From positions 7,737,244 through 7,801,243 of the forward strand of contig VZDJ01000346.1 in NCBI GenBank assembly GCA_008694505.1: a stretch of 64,000 bases of DNA. Direction: 5' to 3'. The notes beneath the pieces were generated by a model, which made no database searches, had not been told where the DNA came from, and saw only the letters and a program-made list of their open reading frames with translations. This document shows, one piece after another, positions 50,940 through 62,600 of the stretch. Both the position numbers and the translations under genes were made by a program. Numbering within the stretch: position 1 is the first letter of the stretch; each line of letters begins with the position of its first letter. The stretch is from Cyanoderma ruficeps. Lineage: Eukaryota; Chordata; Aves; Passeriformes; Timaliidae.

Positions 50940-51493
50940 TGTCATGGTTTAACCCCATCCAGCAACCAACCACCAAGTGAGATCATGGACAGAAGCTGAA
51001 GGGTAAAAGCTGGAAAACTCGTGGCTTAGAACGAAGACAGTTTAATAGGGAAAGCAAAAGCCGTGCACATGAGCAAAGCTAAACAAGGGATTAATTCACT
51101 ACTTCCCATGTGCAGCCATCCTCAGGAGAGCAGGGTCTCATCAGGTGAAATGGTGTCTTAGGAAGACAAATGGCATTGTTCCAAACATTTCCCTTTTCCT
51201 CCTTCTCCCCACTTTGTTTACTGAGCATGATGTCATGTTACAGAATATCTCTTTGGTCAGTTTGGGTCACTTGTCCTGACTGTGTCTCCTTCCAGCCTCC
51301 CATATAACCCCAGCCCTCTGCTACTCTGGCAGTACAAAAAGCAGTGTTTAAGCCTTGCTCAGCAATAACAAAAACTATTTTGCTAAAACTGTGTAACTAT
51401 ACTATCAACACTGTGTTCAGCACAAACTTGAAGCACAGTCCCGTAGTAACCACTGTGAAGAAAACGAATTCTATCCCAGCCAAAACCAACACA
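50940..51493 (-). mobile_element. Solitary LTR of an abundant avian ERV family, 6-bp duplication
   Basis: The element runs from TGTCATGGTTTAACCCCA at 50,940 to AAAACCAACACA at 51,493, a length of 554 bp with TG...CA ends. The flanks are GTGGGG (50,934-50,939) and GTGGGT (51,494-51,499), which match at five of six positions. A 6-bp duplication is usual for class II (ERVK-type) elements. From memory this is a very common LTR in bird genomes. The functional orientation is minus: ATTAAA lies at 51,046-51,041 on that strand, followed by a segment rich in G and T. The TATA region of the family (near 51,213-51,224 here) looks eroded. The element lies antisense to the presumed host gene and has no internal genes. 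Confidence 0.85.
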
Positions 51494-51499
51494 GTGGGT

Positions 51500-54400
51500 T
51501 TCATTATGGGTGCTGAAGAGGGGAAAGAGGGGACGTCTCAGTCAGTAGTTCCAACAAAATGAAGGTGGTTTTTTTCCTGTTGCCAGAAGGAGCCTTAAGA
51601 TTTTGCTGTTTAAGAAAGTTACCCCAAGTAACTAAGTCTGAATTTATGTATAGTACTTACGCTGGATCAATTTTGAAAATAATGCTCATTCGTTCCTTAA
51701 ATAAGAGACATTTGATTTAATGCTGGTGGTTCAAGGCAATATCAGGAAGACACAAACAAACAAATCTTGCCTGTGTATTTGAAAACAGTGGAAACATTTA
51801 GATGATGCCTTTACACAGGAAAAATTTTAGGTTCAGATAATAGAGTTCATTGAGCAAGTTTAAACTTGGAATGTGCTTTCTGCCTTAAAAGGACAGAACA
51901 TAGAGTAAGCAGCTTGCTAATGACTTATAGATACCTGGGACTGTTATTGCAGCAACCACACTTCATGGGAAGATCAAAGAAATTTAGAAGTATAGCAAGA
52001 TTTCTAAATAAAGGTTAATAAAATTACCAAATTTCTAAATAAAGATATAAAAAAAAATCCTCTGTTCCTTACCCCATGCCCCAGCCTGTGCTGTGATTCT
52101 CAGGCTGTTGTGAGGAGTTTTTGTTTTGTTTTCTGTTCATCACAAGAGGTACTTGTATTAAAAAGAAATTAAAAGCCCCTGTGGGAATGGCTATTCTGTA
52201 GGAAGCTGTCCAGGCTTCCTAATTGTATATGCAGTAAAGCTTATATGATACTTTCACAAAAGTTAATTGCTCATATGTTTAATTTAATCACAGAACTCAA
52301 ACCTATAAAGGAATTAAAATCTGGGACTTGTCCTTTTCTGTCGATGGCTGGATTTTGTGAGCAGGGTTTTGAATGTGGTTTTTTTTTGTGTGTGTATATG
52401 TGTATACAGGTTTTTGTGGGGATTTTTTTTTGTTTTTTTAAATCTAAAATTGTCTGTTTATCCCCTTTGGAGTTATTGCAATAAAGAAAAATGCCGGTTT
52501 TTAATAAAAGTGAATGAGATATGGTATGCTGTAATTTTTTTTTGAGAGCCTGGGAAGGAAGGAAATAGGTAGCCTTTCTGGTTGGTCTTTAGTGGAGTGC
52601 TCTGAAATGCTTGGACCTCAGTCAAGAGAACAAAAGCCCTCTTGTTGGTTTGTGCGGTTTTGGGGTGTGCCTACGCCCTAAAAATGTCGTAGTTGGATTT
52701 ATTTTGGAAGCCTTATTTGGAGCTTTCATCACCACCTTGATGAGGAAGGGAGAGCTACTATCGACTCCCCTGTCTGACCAGTTTCTGGCTTAATCCAGCC
52801 AAGACAGAAACATCAGTAATAAGATATCACTCTGGGCAAATTTTGCCTGGACCTGTCTTTCTGGCCTTGAAGAAAGAATGAGATGTTCACCAAGATTTTT
52901 TGCTAATGTCTGTGTAAGTGTGGCTGATGATCTGTACAACAGGAAACTCTGGAAGTAGAAGATCTATGTGTGTTTTAATACACACAGATGCTTCAGTTTG
53001 CTGTCTTCTGCTGCTCATTTTACATAAGATCCAGTTCAGGATTGCAGCCTGCAAGCCCTTCCTAACATATTTTTCACTATGGCATAGGGAAGGAAGATTG
53101 TTCCTTCTGCAAGAAGCTGTGGCTGATGCAGCAGCCTGCATTCCCACAGCCTCCGACATGGATGTGTCGGAGGCAACAGGGAATGAGGGGAACTTAGTGA
53201 TCTATAGAAAAGCTCCACTGGGAGAGCTCAGATGTGTGTCCCTTCACTGATGGAGGAGCTATTGCAGATTCTCAGGGTTCTCTTGCAGATTCTCACAGAA
53301 GCAAGGATAACCAGTTTAAGCAAATTGAAGTTGTGGGGAGGAGGGTGAAGATTTGGATCCTTGGTTTTCTAGTTGTTAAAGAAATGGTCTAATAGATTTG
53401 TGTCACAAAGACATTAGTGTTCTTTTCACTTCTTGAAGCAACAGGTTTCTTAAATTCACTTTGAAGGTTTGGAAATGTTCTGTGCCTGACATTTTTAGTT
53501 AAAGAAATGGCCATGATGGGGAAAAATAATTCTGAGTATAGGTCTTGTATCCTGTGTAATCATCTTGAACACATGGAATGCAGAAGTTTAGGCTGATGTC
53601 TGCTGCTGGGAAGAGTAAGTGGGGATTTGGGTCTCCAAAGCTTGCCTTACAGTGCAGGAGTCCTGTCACTGAAGGGTGATAAGCCAAACTTTGTTTATGT
53701 TGCAAAGCTGAGCATTCCTGAAGTGTTTCAGACATCTGCACAATTTCATTCAGGGTCTTTGGTCTTGTATGCCACAGACCAGTCCCCAGTTCAGAGACAG
53801 TCTTCTTCTGCTTGCTAATCCTAGCCCTCTCAGCACGGGACACAGAAGACAAATAATCTTAACTTTTTTGTGACATTTGAGATACCTTCTGGCACTGGGA
53901 GGTTTGCACAGTCTAGTCCTGGAAGGTGTGATGGGACCTGCAGGAGGCACATGTCCATCTGGAGCAGGAGCTGGGAACAAAGCAGAGTGCCTGAGGCATC
54001 TCAAGCAGTGCTAGATGCCTGTGTTTAGGAAGCTCAACGGGACTCACCTGGCCACAGCTACAAGATTTCCAGTGATTAAAATAGGATTTTGGGCACGGAG
54101 CTCAATACAAATACCTGCCTAAACGTAGGTGTCCCTGAAGCTGAATGCCCCACTTTAAGCCTGGCCCTGTGGGCAGTTTGGGCTCTCCAGGAACGGTTTT
54201 TAAATTCTCCGTGCTTGTTTGTGCTTTTTCTCTTTTCCTTTTTCCCTGTTGCTGATGAACAGCGATGGTACTTCAGCTTGGGGCCAGGAAGCACGCCAGT
54301 GTCCTGTAATTGCCTCTCAGACATTTGTTGGGAAGTTGCTTTTGTATAATTGTCTTGTTTTGTTCTCGCCTTGTTTGTTCCCACAGCCTCCTATTACATT

Positions 54401-57400
54401 AGGACAGTTTGTCCCTTTTGGAAGGTTTCCTAAGCCACTGTAAGGTAATTTCATCTGTGCTGACCAGGACACCATTGTTTATAAGTGCATTATATGCAGG
54501 TATCCTTAGGGAATTTTCCTGGGCATTTATCAATAGCCTGGGTCTAAAGTGAAGAAGGTGGCACAGGAATAGGAGCTGGAGTGCTGTCTTAGACCAAGAA
54601 AGTAAGTTTTTATTGTCTGCAGGTAGAATAGGTGTGTATAATTACAAGAAACTTCAAGCACTTTTTAACACAAGCACAACTCCCTTTTAGTTTTTTTTTA
54701 GTGGTTGGCCTTAGGTCAATTTTTCTGCTGTTTTGTAACTGATAGGTGTACAAGGCTCTTTTACCTAGCAGAGAACCGTGAATTTTGAACTGGTTTGACT
54801 GGTTTCTGTCCCATGGCATGATAGATACAGGATGTTTCATTTTAAGTCTTAGTAGATTACACTTCATTCTCACTGTGCATGAGAAGATACAGTAAAATAC
54901 ACAGTTTGGAGGTTTTACAAACCATTACATCCTTCTGGGATAGAGCAAGTTTGAATAGTTGTGTGTCTTGAAGATTTCAATGACTGTATCACAACGCAGC
55001 TACTCCTTTGGTTTCCTTTCCTCAAAGTGGCACATGAAAAATCTTGTTTCTAAAGCATTATTGTGTCCAGCATACATTCTCCTCTACACACTGGATGGCA
55101 TTTAGAATGTTACTATTGATTTCATGACCTCTACAGGGCAAAATTAAGAACTGGAGGAGAGTTACAGTTTTCCAAGTGTGGAACAATACAATTTTCATAG
55201 CAGTCAACAAGTGACTATAAGAAGCAGAGGAAAAGGTAAAAAGTTTGCCTGGAAGAAATTTTTTTGGCACGTAATGCTGTGCTAATTATCTGGAAGAATT
55301 GGTTTTCTATGCAATCAAGGCTGCACATTTAGTTTCATGACAATGACATACAGGTGCTTATATAGCTGGAATAGCTGCTGTTGTACAGGGCCAGAGAAAT
55401 ACAGCTGCTTCTTGCTGAGAGAGCTGTGCAGTCCAGAATTCTGCTGTGTTTGCTATTTTCCCCCTTCGTTATAAACTGTTCAGAGAAATGAGTATTTGCT
55501 GTTCCAGCCCAGGGACAAGTCACCCACTTGGCTGGGTTTTACTGTGTCATTGCAAATGACCAGAGGTCTCTTATTGAAACCATCAGTTGCACAAGTATGT
55601 GTCTGGAGCCCCAAGTCATGGGGTTTGGGTTTTTCTTCTGCACATCTCATGGCAGCTCTGAGATCCTGAGGTTTTTTCCTGAGTCTTGTAAATGTGCTGC
55701 TGTCACAGTAATTGTTCCCTTGAAAGATACAGATAATCTGCTGGTTTTGTGATGTTTCTCTCTACCATTATTCCAAAACTCACTCAGACCTGCTGGAACC
55801 TGATGTCATACATGCTATTTCAGTCAGAGTTTGACTCCCTTGCTTACCATGTGTTGGTTGGAAAGACTATTCAACCATTAACTGAGGAGTCTGAATTCAA
55901 ACATAGAATCATGGCTGTAAGCACCCTGCTGGAATATGCCTCTCTCCATTGATGCATAGAAGGACCTTTTGGTCCTAAATTTAGCTGCTCTGAATAGAAG
56001 TAAAATTAGGTGCTTGAAATACACAGTGACTTTGTGTCCCCACCTCAGTCTCATCTGAAAGTGCCAAAGCTCTGAATTGGATAAACCAGCATGAGGCTAG
56101 TGGATTCAAAATTTCAAGTGAACTCTATCTGTAGTGATTAAACCTAATTGTACATAAGAGCTGAGAGGGAAAGGTATGTGTAAATGACTCTTCAAAGACT
56201 TGCTTTGATCCTTTGTCTCCCTGTGCCAAGCAGAGGGACACAGTGAGTGAGTAGGAGTAGATGCAGATAACACTGGAAAAATACATTAGGTGTTATCCAA
56301 GGCTTATGTTATGCTTCAGGCTGTGGAACTTCCCATAAGGCTGGCTGAAACCCCCATCCCATGTAGGAGACACCATTGAGGTTTGGTGACTGCAGGCAAC
56401 AGCAGAGCTGAGTGAGAAGCAGTGCCCGTCTTCTGAGCTCCTGGTCCAGCCCACCATGCTGGGCACTTGCTAGACACTCAGAATTTATTAATGAATAAAT
56501 ACATGGGGCAAGCAGTGCTTTTAAACTAGTTAGCCAAGACATGTGAATTCAACCACTGATAGCCCTCTCCCAGTTAGGGAGAACTGTTTCACTTTTGTTA
56601 GACTGAATTGAATGGTGTTTGTGGGACAACCTGTGTGATCACTTCAGTAAAACCAAGGGTCTCTGTCACATGAAGCCCAGCATTGGGGCAGGGGTGAAGG
56701 TGTCACCTTTTTGGTATCAAAGGGGTGAGCAGGTGGTGGATGCTAGTCATGCTTTATGTACCATGTCAGAGAGAACTCTGCAACAGCCTGTGCACAACAG
56801 AATTAAGGAAGGTGGAAAGGCTGAGCATTAATCCACTCTGGAAGCCATCTCTTGCATAAGAGGGGGTGGCCTGGGCCTGCTTACGTCCATTGAGGCAGCA
56901 ATGTAATCCAGGTGTGATCCTGTCACAAGGTACACTGAGCCTCTGGGAGCCACCTGTCTTTAGCTCTGGCCTCACTCCAACCTGAATCCTATACCTGGGT
57001 CAGAGTGCCTATGTCTCCTTCTTGTCTTCCGCTGCTTAAGTGGAAACACCTTCAGTTCTCTTGAGCAGGGAGGTCAGCTGCTGATCTGCATAGCTTTTCT
57101 GCATAGTGCCTGTGTACCTCCCTAGAGCAAGGGACACTTACATGTTAAGCAAAATTTGTCAACACAGATTGCATTGTTAAAAGAAGTAAGCCTTTGAATC
57201 CCCAGAACCACAGTCTTAATCCCACAGTCATTCCAACATCAAGCAACAAGCCTGAGAGAGATGTCAGACTTTGGTGCTGTTGCTTGGGATGCCTTCCAGC
57301 CAGAGCAGCCAGACTCCATTGGTGGCATGGGACCACAGCTGCATCCTGTGCTTTCTATGAGCAGCTCTCTTCTGAGGTGCTGAGGTTTCAAAGAGTGTGA

Positions 57401-58879
57401 GGATGAGGGCTCTAATGGGTTACTCTGTTTTGTTTTGGCAAGTCCTCAGGGTATTTATTGCAGTGGTGCATTCAGAGGGGAAGTGAAATGCCAAATAGCT
57501 GCCATAACTGGATGTTTCACGGTACTGTCTGTGCTTTGCTTTGAAAATACAAGCCTGAGACTTGACGTGTGCCAGGATCACTGTGAATGCAGACTGAATC
57601 TGTGTTTAATTCCTCTTTAGTGTTGGGGTATAAATAAGAAGTATGTGCCCTGGAAATTTTTCCATCTACTTGCAGAGAAGCAGTAATGGAAGCTCAGCAT
57701 TGAGACTGATTGATTACTCACAGATTATAGAGCAGAAATTGAAGACAGTTTTACTGTTTAAACATTGCTTGGTATTAAACCACTTTTGTAGCAGATCGGA
57801 AATGCAGATGTCCATTTAATCTGTTTGGCTCCTTCAGTGCTGCATAATGTCGTGAATGACAACCTTCTCCAACAAAATGGAAACCTTCAGCTGTGTGATT
57901 CAGTGGAAAGTCAGGGAGAAGCTCGCTCCTTTTAGCGACTCTTTCAGTGACATGAGCTTTAATTTGTAGCTAATAGGGCTGATTATAAATTGATAATGGG
58001 CTATCCCAAGATATATAGGATACTGTATGTCTTGTTTATACATCAATAGGGGATATTAAGTTAATTTCCTAAGATATTATAAGATGGAACAATGGTGTGA
58101 GGTAACCTAAATTATCCCTTTATTTGAATCTCATCCCTCAATATGTGGTCTGTATGTACTGAGATTTTGTGGTCAGATCTTTAAGTGCCACTTTTATCCT
58201 TTTTTTCAGCAAGTGCTGAAGGACTGCTTTTGGCTGTTCCCAACCCAAGAGCTTCCCATTTTGTGTTATCTCTGAAATGTGTCAGTAATGAACACAGGGA
58301 GGGGAACAACACAGCTCTCTCCCATCCTCACAAAATGGTTTTTCAAAAAACCAAGTCCCAGTGGCTGGTCAGTGCCTGGTTGGGCTTGCATTGGAGCTGC
58401 TGCAAAGCGAGTGGGGACAAATTAGTGTCCAGCGCGCATGTGCCTTGGAGATAGCTTGCTGAAAATTTCTCCACAGCATTCTGATGACAAAATGTGTTTT
58501 ATTCTCTCTGAATGCAAATGTTGTGCCGCTTCAAACTGGCCCTGCTGGGAAAGTAATGAAGAAAATGCTGCTGAAACTTTCTATAAAAGCTTGCCTGAAG
58601 GGATGCCTTTGGCTCGCTGTGCCATTTGCTGAATGCAGTGGCTGCTGAGATGGTGCTTGTGAGGAGCAGTAGCATTGCAAGGGCCAGTAGCTGCTGGGTG
58701 CCGTGGGCAGGGGTCAGGTGGGATGGACCTTTTCCTCTCCTTTCTGCCCCATGACCTGCCATAGAAAAGGGAGTGACCTCCAAAGCAGATTTTGGTGTTA
58801 GACCTGCAGAGCATGGCTTGGTCTTTCTTTTTAAAATTGTAAATCATCTCACAAAGGACATAGTGTTTGGGGAGAAAAT
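51500..58879 (+). other. Intron 1, continued
   Basis: No supported gene. A good splice-acceptor-like site at 54,386 precedes a 53-nt stretch that stays open in the expected frame. A GC-rich perfect inverted repeat lies at 53,149-53,174. A block at 57,640-58,060 looks like conserved non-coding DNA. The remainder is T/G-rich intron sequence with small homopolymer runs (for example the T-rich and TG-rich segment at 52,380-52,440). Confidence 0.5.
53149..53174. repeat. Perfect GC-rich inverted repeat
   Basis: GCCTCCGACA (53,149-53,158) and TGTCGGAGGC (53,165-53,174) are exact reverse complements around the loop TGGATG. Each arm retains a CpG although the surroundings are poor in CpG. Confidence 0.92.
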
Positions 58880-59607
58880 AGTGAGCAAATTCTGCCTTTC
58901 TAGGAGGCATCGAGGCTTCTGACACGGACCCTGTCGGAGTTCAGGGCATCCTTTTGGATGACCTGGGAGCCGAGGAAGGGAGTTTAGGGAACCCAGGACA
59001 GGGGGGTGTGGAGTCAGTCCAGGGGGTTGGAGACCTTGACACAGAGCCCAGGAAGACACTGGGTTTGATTTTAGTCCATGGGAGAGGCTTCCAGCACTGA
59101 GAGAGGAATTGCAAACCTCAAAGATGTGAAAATAGTAGTTTAGCACAGCACGGGGTGAAAAATTTTGTAGTTTAGGGGTTCTTAGAATAGAGGTAAATGG
59201 GGGACAAGAGGGAGGATTTAGAGGGTTGCCCTAAGTTCCTCTCCTTCTTCCTCGTCCTCCTTCTTCTGATGTGGTGATGACACAAAGTAGTTTGAGGGGA
59301 TTGGGTCAAGGTAGAAATGACCCTTCTAGTGTAGGTATTATACATTGGCACAAAATTGTAAATAGTGGACACATAACTATCTGTATAAGAGTAAAGCAAC
59401 GCCCCATCGGCAGTCAGTCGCCTCGTGTCCCAGCCGCTGTCCGGACCTCGTCTGGGTGCGGAGAAATCTCTGAGATACCAAATAATAAACAACATGAGAA
59501 ACCTGAAAACAAGGCCTTGAAGATTCCGCTTTTTTCTTGCAATGCTGCTCAGGGCTTTTAGAGGACCGAGGACTTTTAACAACCTGAATCTCAGGTGAGA
59601 AACCAAA
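58880..59607 (+). mobile_element. LTR-like endogenous retrovirus block, CpG-rich
   Basis: The order of signals matches a retroviral LTR on the plus strand: a 500-base U3-like part, a TATA-like TATAAGA at 59,384-59,390, a short CpG-rich segment (59,399-59,462), AATAAA at 59,484-59,489 and a GC-mixed tail ending near CTCAGGTGAGAAACCA at 59,589-59,604. It resembles a bird LTR family from memory, but I cannot fix the family or the 5' end, and no target duplication was found. The 144-codon minus-strand frame at 59,172-59,606 lies wholly within the element and is not a gene. The high CpG content suggests either a fairly young insertion or protection from methylation. Confidence 0.58.
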
Positions 59608-62600
59608 CACGAGAGGACCCCATTTCAGAAGGTGAGACCTGAGGCATTATCCCAGTGCTTTGCACTGTGGTGTATGTCACTTTTTTTGGTGATGTTCTTC
59701 CTAGTCATTCATTTCCCCCCCTTCAAACTAACTTAAAAAGAATGAAATAGAGGCTTGTTAAGCCTTTCAGTTGCACACATCTGAGCTGTAAGCCAGTAGT
59801 AATCGGCTCTCCCAGCCCATTAGAGGCTTCCTGGGGGCTTGCTGCGTGGGCCTGTGTGTGTGCACAGTAATTAGTGCAGGAAGGACAGTCCGTGTCCGGA
59901 GCTGGGCAGGGGGTTTGGTCTCCAGAGGGGGCCGTGCTCTGTCAGGCTGTAAGGTGAGCAGTTTCAGCGCGGCGGACTCAGGAGATGTCAGCATATCTTG
60001 ATAAGACAATTTTTTCTGCAAGCGAAGTGCAGCTCTGTATTTCACCGGACAAGTATCATTAGTTTTGGTGGGATGTGTCCAGTGCAGACTCACGTTTCTT
60101 AAATTAAATGGGTTGCTGACTCTCCTTTATCAAATGACAGCAGCTATTCTGTTCCTCTGCCTAGTGGTTTTTGTTTTTTGTGTCATTATGAAGTTGAATG
60201 AAGTGACATGACTTTAATTTTCTGCAAAAATGATCTTCACCTTCTCAATTCTCAAATGCTGCTTGGTCATCATCTGCCCTTCTTCAGTTGTTGTCCCTGA
60301 GAAAGGCATAGGAAAGTGTTTTTCTGATCTTTTCTGTCTTGCCAAAGCAAATAATCAAATGCTGCCTTCCATGATGTGACATGTTGCAATTGCCTCCTTA
60401 TGTTCTTCTTCCTCAACTTTCCATAAAAAGCTGCTTCCATTTGTGTTGTTTGAAGAATTGGGTTTATCGGTAACTTCTTGATGTAATTTGCTCCTGTACG
60501 TTTATGAGGAAACCTGATTTGCATACTTCATGCCCTGCCCTTAAAGGAGAGGTTTATTCTTGATCACTCCTGTACATTTTTTACTAAAATAACATTATAT
60601 GAGCATTCTATGCTTCCAGCTATACAGATGCTTATGTTAAAATGTTGCTTCATGTTGCATTTCTGTCATTTGAGATGCAGTTCTTGATCTCTGTTTTCTT
60701 AGATGTACATATGCAAGTTTGCACTAGTAATGTTGGAAAACTATTCTGCATTATCTTGGAGTGGTCTGAATGTCTTTCTGTATGGTTTCCCTAAGCAGAG
60801 TTTTTACACCTTCCTTCTCTGTCCTTGGATTTTTTTTTAAGCTCATAGAACCCAGGGAGGTTAGCAGGTTTGTGCAAGGTCAGGTCTGTTAAGCCGCTGA
60901 CATCCATAACACTTAGGCTGATGAAACCCCTTTTTGCTTCATTTCTAAGTTCTGAGTGACCCTTTTCTTGAAGCAAACAGAAACAGGAACTAAGAAGCTT
61001 TCCAATGCCATCAGTATAGCAACCTTTTTTATTGCTTGCAGAGAAAAATGTGTGATTTGAATTAAAGTTTTGTTATTAATCTCGGGATACGCTTGCAAAG
61101 TGCAATTGCTTTAGACATATCTGCAATGAAAACTGAAGGGAATTTGTCCATTTGATTGACAGCTATATGGAGCAGATTATGTGCTGTATTTTTGAAGCAG
61201 AACTGTTGGAAATAAGGTGCAGATAATTGGAATACATCTGTGCTTTATCTAGACTAACACAGGATTGACAGGTTACTTATTCGTGTATGCTATTTTTGCC
61301 AGCCTTTAACCATGTTAAGTAGCAGAAAGAAGTCAATGCTGAATTAGTTACTTCCACAGGACATTGGTCAAAAGCTGTTTTTATGGTACTTGCAAGCATT
61401 ACAGAATTGATAAATTAAAAGATGTCCATTCTTTCCATTCTCTCCACAGGGTATGGGTTTAACAAGGAAATAGGACAGTTGATCTAATACCCAGAAATAA
61501 AATACCACTAGCAAAGACTTTGTGGATTAAAATTTAAATCTCTTTCTTTTACCCTTCTCCCTGGGCATCTTCCCCTGTGTATCTTGAGCCTCAGCTGAGT
61601 CTAGTTATCAAGTGTGATACAGAAGTTGGTATCAACTCTAAATCTTCTCTGTGCCTGTGTGGGCTTTCAGTTGAGTAAATTTTATGATGTGCCCTTGGAT
61701 TAAAACAAGTTAGGTCCTAGTAGTTCTGATGACACCAAGGGATAGTATGGGTCACTCGGCACACAAGCTTTTGAGATACGGAGCTTCAGAGTAAAAGTAC
61801 AAGCAAGAGCTGCTCCCTCACACAGGATCGCCTCTTCTATATTTTTGTAGGTAGAATGGTAAAAGCAGCATGGATGTGACTGCTCTACTGTGGCTGTTCA
61901 TAAGTTATATCCAAGGAAGACTGCTGTGCTAGCACTGGCCTTCTCTGTTGATACCTCCAGGCACAAGCCTGCAGAAGACCATGAGATTGCTTTTTGATGT
62001 ATGCCGATATGTATCAGGTTGAGATGTGCATTTCCTACCATGCCAAAGAAAGCTGATCCTCATGCTGGAGACCTTTATCTGATAATGGATTTAAGAACAG
62101 AGCAGAGTGTTCAGGGTTTGAGTTTGAAGTATGAGAAATTTACCTCTCCTTATTGTTGTTTTCCTCACCTCTCAAGCCAGGTGATGTATTTTGTTAGTCA
62201 GTAGGTAAATACACTTGCCAAGTTCTGTTTCGCTGCTGTGTATATATACATATATATATATACAAACAAAACAAAAAAAAAGTGTGCAAGTTGAAGAGCA
62301 TGGTCCCAAAACCACATGGAGTCAGTGTGTTTTGTTTGTTGTGCATTCATATTGCCCCCTTTCAGGGGGTGGCTCAGGTGCATGGAAGAATTCCTGGGAG
62401 CAGGGCAGTGATCTGTAGGGTATTAGAAGTATAACAGGAAAGTGGAGGAAAAAAAGAAAAAGAGAATTTCACAGACCTCATTCTGGTTTCTGCTTAGTTG
62501 CTCCCTGTTTTGTGCTGTATTGTAAGCAGTGCTTTAGCAATCATACAGACAAAGCCTAACAAAGAGACTTGCTTGCTGGCAGAAAGTTGCTTAAAATAAC

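Noticed and set aside
59172..59606. 144-codon minus-strand frame
   Set aside because: It lies entirely within an LTR-like element and runs against the orientation of its signals.
59917..59933. CCAGAGGGGGCCGTGC, resembling a CTCF core
   Set aside because: Mismatches at two informative positions of the core motif. Without binding data it is not better than chance.
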